Positions 60,869 to 64,000 of a stretch of 64,000 nt of DNA are shown here, piece by piece. The notes beneath the pieces were generated by a model. It was not told the origin of the DNA. It was given only the letters and a program-made list of their open reading frames with translations, and ran no database searches. Numbering within the stretch: position 1 is the first letter of the stretch; every line of letters begins with the position of its first letter. Origin of the DNA: Paenisporosarcina sp050269735 (lineage in GTDB: Bacteria; Bacillota; Bacilli; Bacillales_A; Planococcaceae); assembly GCF_050269735.1 (NCBI RefSeq), contig NZ_JBNNIX010000002.1, positions 1-64,000 of the forward strand, written 5' to 3'. Both the position numbers and the translations under genes were made by a program.

Positions 60869-63019
60869 ATGACATCGTTTTTTGAAAAACAAGCAAAATT
60901 ACATAACGTACATTTAAATAAAGTGCAGCAAAAAGCAGTATGTGAAACGGATGGGCCACTGCTGTTATTGGCATGCCCTGGTTCAGGTAAAACAACTACA
61001 TTGATTATGCGAATCGGATATTTAATTGAAGAAAAAGGCATAGAAGCCAAACGAATAAAAGCTATTACATTTAGTCGTGCATCAGCGAATGATATGAAAA
61101 CACGTTTTGAGCAGTTTTTCCCTTCATTGAACCAACCTGGTTTTTCGACCATCCATAGTTTGGCATTTTCTATAACTTCGCGTTATTTAAAAAGTCGTGG
61201 GATTGCTTTCACCTTAATAGAAGGAACACCAATCACCAATGCACCGACGAAATCTCAACTACTGAAGGATTTATATAAACAATCACTGAAAGAAGATTGT
61301 TCTGATGATCAATTGCAAGAGATGGTTCAATTCATTAGTTTCATTAAAAACAAAATGATTCCTCAGACCAAATGGAAAGACGAAGAATTGCCAAATCCGG
61401 AAGCTGTGAAAATCACGATTCAATACGAAGCAATCAAAACCCAAAACCCTGCACATCTTTTGCTGGATTTTGATGATTTACTGGTACTTGCGTATGAAGC
61501 TTTATCTTACGACCAACACATTATGGCAAGTTTCTCAAAACTATATGATTATGTGCTAACTGATGAAAGTCAGGATACTTCAAGAATTCAGCATGCAATC
61601 GTGGAAAAACTGGTTTCTGGTCATCAAAACTTATGCGTCGTTGCAGATGATGATCAAACAATCTATTCTTGGAGGGCAGCAGATCCTTCCTATTTATTGA
61701 AATTCAAGGATACGTATCCAAAAGCCAAAATATTGAAAATGGAACAAAATTATCGTTCATCTTACAACATCGTTTCGGTTGCCAATCAATTCATTAAAAG
61801 GAATAAAAGTAGATATAAAAAAGAAATGTTTACGGAAAATAGACCGTCTCAAGATATTGCATTAAAACAACTTCATGATGATCAGGCCCAGATGAGGTAT
61901 GTAATTTATGGACTACTTGATTTAAAGGAAACCGGCAGTGCTGCCATTCTATTTCGGAACAATGCGAGTGCCATTTTATATATAAGTGAATTGGAAAGAA
62001 GAGGCATTCCATTTTACATGAAGGATGTCGATCAGCGATTTTTTTCACATTGGGTAGTTGAAGATATCTTGAATTTCATGAGATTAACTTTTAATTTAGA
62101 GCGGAAAGATATTTTTCTTAAAATAGCACGTAAGTTCAATCTATATCTATCAAATGATCAAATCCGCAAATTTGAACGTGTCGAAGAGACAGGGAATGTT
62201 TTTCAGCTCCTTTCTCGACATGTACCATTAAAGGATTATCAAGTGCAATCGTTGCAAAACTATGCAAACGTATATGAGAAAATGAAAAATTCCCGACCGA
62301 AGAGCGTCATCCGTCTAATTAAAGAACAACTCGGCTATGAACAAGTCTTAAACAACCGGGCTGAAAAATTCGGATTTCGCATTGAAGTGTTAATGGATAT
62401 GATCCGGACACTAGAACAAATTGCTGAGCCTTTCACGACGATGGAGGCATTTGCTAAACGTTTAAAAGAATTGGATGAACTTACGCAAAAAGCTAAGAAA
62501 ACAAAAGATCCAAACGCTGTTACGCTATCTACATTTCACAGTGCTAAAGGATTGGAATTCGATCATGTCTATATGATTGATTGTCATAATGGTACGATTC
62601 CATCAGATGAAGATCAACGAGACAACGAGAAGCTTGAGGAAGCGCGACGATTATTTTATGTTGGCATGACAAGAGCGAGGAAACATCTTGAATTGTTGAC
62701 GTATGCAGAGAAAGACGGGAAAGAGAAAGTGGAGTCACGATTTATCAGCGAAGTGAGGGGCATACTTCTGAAGAATGCGAAACAACCCGAAAACTTAAAA
62801 GAACAAACAGAGCCAGAAGATCCGAATACGATCCGCAAAGCAAGCGAAATGAAAGTCGGACTAGAAATAGTCCATAAAAAATTTGGCGTCGGTCAAATCG
62901 TTCAAATCAAACCAGACCGACTTGTTCTGCAATTCGGTGAAACATCCAAAGAACTGGTGACTCAAACGATCTTAGACAATGGTTTAATTGCAAAAAATCT
63001 TCCGTTGGTTAAGGCTTGA
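60869..63019 (+). CDS. UvrD/Rep-family DNA helicase (YjcD-like)
   Basis: A 716-residue superfamily 1 helicase. Walker A LLACPGSGKTTTLI is near 35, VLTDESQDTSRIQHAIVEKL near 228, the Q/R region DDDQTIYSWRAADP near 260, STFHSAKGLEFDHVYMIDCH near 554, and LFYVGMTRARKHLELLTYAE near 595. The last 60 residues look like a Tudor/PcrA C-terminal domain (LEIVHKKFGVGQIVQIKPDR). It is smaller than PcrA and similar to B. subtilis YjcD. AAAAGGAG precedes the ATG at 60869. It probably acts in DNA repair or restart. Confidence 0.88.
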   Translation: MTSFFEKQAKLHNVHLNKVQQKAVCETDGPLLLLACPGSGKTTTLIMRIGYLIEEKGIEAKRIKAITFSRASANDMKTRFEQFFPSLNQPGFSTIHSLAFSITSRYLKSRGIAFTLIEGTPITNAPTKSQLLKDLYKQSLKEDCSDDQLQEMVQFISFIKNKMIPQTKWKDEELPNPEAVKITIQYEAIKTQNPAHLLLDFDDLLVLAYEALSYDQHIMASFSKLYDYVLTDESQDTSRIQHAIVEKLVSGHQNLCVVADDDQTIYSWRAADPSYLLKFKDTYPKAKILKMEQNYRSSYNIVSVANQFIKRNKSRYKKEMFTENRPSQDIALKQLHDDQAQMRYVIYGLLDLKETGSAAILFRNNASAILYISELERRGIPFYMKDVDQRFFSHWVVEDILNFMRLTFNLERKDIFLKIARKFNLYLSNDQIRKFERVEETGNVFQLLSRHVPLKDYQVQSLQNYANVYEKMKNSRPKSVIRLIKEQLGYEQVLNNRAEKFGFRIEVLMDMIRTLEQIAEPFTTMEAFAKRLKELDELTQKAKKTKDPNAVTLSTFHSAKGLEFDHVYMIDCHNGTIPSDEDQRDNEKLEEARRLFYVGMTRARKHLELLTYAEKDGKEKVESRFISEVRGILLKNAKQPENLKEQTEPEDPNTIRKASEMKVGLEIVHKKFGVGQIVQIKPDRLVLQFGETSKELVTQTILDNGLIAKNLPLVKA

Positions 63020-63095
63020 TTGTTAAGTGAATGTTACACGAACGTCATGAAAGATTGGTAGTATTGGTAGGAATCTATAGAGGTTGGTGGTTTTT

Positions 63096-64000
63096 TTGAG
63101 TAAACGTATTAATTTAAGTCAAGGCAAACTGGAAAAATGGGAAGAGGCATTCGTGCCAGAGAAAGATGTATTTTTTCTTAGAGACCAAGATCTCCATTTA
63201 CTGAAAGAATTCGGCATGAACTGTTTATTGTTCTCCAAAGAAGAATTTATGAAACACCCTACATATAAAGCGGTGTCATATGGGAGCAGTTATACGTACT
63301 GGACATTATCTCAAGATATTTCAACAGTTGTCGTATTGCCGCATCGTGTCTTTCCATTATTAAACCAACCAGTTAGAACAGCGATTTTAAAAATCCAACA
63401 ACAAGTAGGACGAGGACTGGTATTTGAAGCCCGTTATTTCGAAGGCATTCTCAGAGAGCCTGCCAAAAGCTTATTGGCCCCTTACGAATTTGTTTCGAAT
63501 GAACGCATATATATTGCCATCCAAAAAGAAGTTTGGAACCAATTGCCAAAATCATTAAAATCGGATTTATTGAACCGGATTGCTTTTGATTATGATACGC
63601 CGGGAATATTTGATCCGTATGTTCCTACTGAAAGTGTGACAAGTACGTATGTTAATACTTATCCAAATGCGCACGGAGCAAATTGCTTATCATCCACGTT
63701 ATTTGCTGCCGCATCCATACAGGCTGGCTACACACTTGATTGGATTATTAAGGAATGGGTTCATCCGACAACCTTTTTAAATGGACTTACACAACTGGGA
63801 TACAAAGAAGTTCCATTATCCATGGATGCCATTTTCCCACATGATATTCTTGTGTGGAAAGATGAGAAGAATCAAATTGTTCATGCAAGCTTCCATATTG
63901 ATAAAAACTACTTTTTCAATAAGAATGGGCAAGTATTTTTCAATCCTTGGAAAACCGTCCACATGAGAGAGCTGGAAGAACAATGGAGTGCTTATAAAAT
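63096..64000 (+). CDS. Unrecognised protein, 3' end outside the window
   Basis: An open frame from TTG 63096, after AGAGGTTGGTGG, to the window end (301 codons visible). It begins MSKRINLSQGKLEKWEEAFV and contains NAHGANCLSSTLFAAASIQA with a Cys at the start of a helix, then DILVWKDEKNQIVHASFHID with a His in a strand. This Cys-then-His order is like NlpC/P60 and papain-type folds, but the match is not strong enough to name a function. The frame uses the normal codons of this genome, and it follows the helicase gene by 76 bases. Confidence 0.6.
   Translation, partial: MSKRINLSQGKLEKWEEAFVPEKDVFFLRDQDLHLLKEFGMNCLLFSKEEFMKHPTYKAVSYGSSYTYWTLSQDISTVVVLPHRVFPLLNQPVRTAILKIQQQVGRGLVFEARYFEGILREPAKSLLAPYEFVSNERIYIAIQKEVWNQLPKSLKSDLLNRIAFDYDTPGIFDPYVPTESVTSTYVNTYPNAHGANCLSSTLFAAASIQAGYTLDWIIKEWVHPTTFLNGLTQLGYKEVPLSMDAIFPHDILVWKDEKNQIVHASFHIDKNYFFNKNGQVFFNPWKTVHMRELEEQWSAYK

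Overview
The window looks like chromosome from a low-GC Firmicute, most likely of the Planococcaceae (Sporosarcina, Paenisporosarcina, Lysinibacillus or Solibacillus type). The RNase P RNA is of the Bacillus B type. From 11.9 to 39.8 kb the genes follow the Bacillus subtilis order: dinG, ypmA, ypmB/tseB, aspB, asnS, dnaD, nth, ypoC, then ponA and recU facing the other way, then yppE, mrfA, mrfB, gpsB, rnpB, ypsC, ypvA, ypwA. The genus is inferred from gene content, not from a search.

Region 1 (1 to 11.36 kb) is the most unusual part. It is an array of about 16 short genes, nearly all on the plus strand. Each is followed within about 0 to 35 bases by a member of one repeat family, complete in most cases at about 75-90 bp. 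A complete repeat has an outer box like ATTCAAC, a spacer like CGGGTGC, an inner box like TTTAGTTGAAGATC, a central GCTGC/GCAGC stem-loop with a T run, then the complementary inner box TTGAACTAACG, a spacer GCAGCAG and the outer box TTTAGTTGAAT. The whole repeat can fold as one long imperfect hairpin. This layout (one gene, one folding site, repeated in one direction) resembles an integron cassette array with attC sites, but no integrase is visible here. The cargo is small membrane proteins, lipoproteins, a TPR protein, a nucleotidyltransferase and proteins that look like DUF4259, DUF4304 and SMI1/KNR4-DUF4241, families often found as toxin immunity genes. Two cargo genes carry an in-frame TAA. 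The array ends with a half repeat at 11340 and a strong terminator.

Region 2 (11.4 to 32.4 kb) is conserved backbone: two DinG-family helicases (dinG, ypvA), the mitomycin-repair pair mrfA/mrfB, recombination and repair genes (recU, nth), replication initiation (dnaD), cell wall and division genes (ponA, tseB, gpsB), aspB/asnS and the RNase P RNA.

Region 3 (about 32.36 to 39.17 kb) is an inserted element that splits the M32 carboxypeptidase gene ypwA. It carries a leftward operon of four unknown small genes, a small serine resolvase, a DUF4352-like membrane-anchored protein, long gene-free tracts with hairpins and iteron-like repeats, and the C-terminal part of a large serine recombinase. 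The recombinase has lost its catalytic domain, and about 50-60 codons of ypwA including the expected HEXXH site are missing at the same junction, so the right end of the element appears deleted.

Region 4 (39.8 to 64 kb) holds a phosphoesterase, a 1443-residue bacillopeptidase F-like subtilase, a DHH phosphoesterase, a VLRF1/aeRF1-like protein, an EcsC-family protein, an amino-acid ABC transporter without an ATPase gene, a two-headed dynamin (DynA), a tandem rhodanese, the DEAD-box helicase DbpA, two palindromic intergenic repeats, a lipid kinase, an SRPBCC protein, a UvrD-type helicase and the start of an unrecognised gene that runs off the window.
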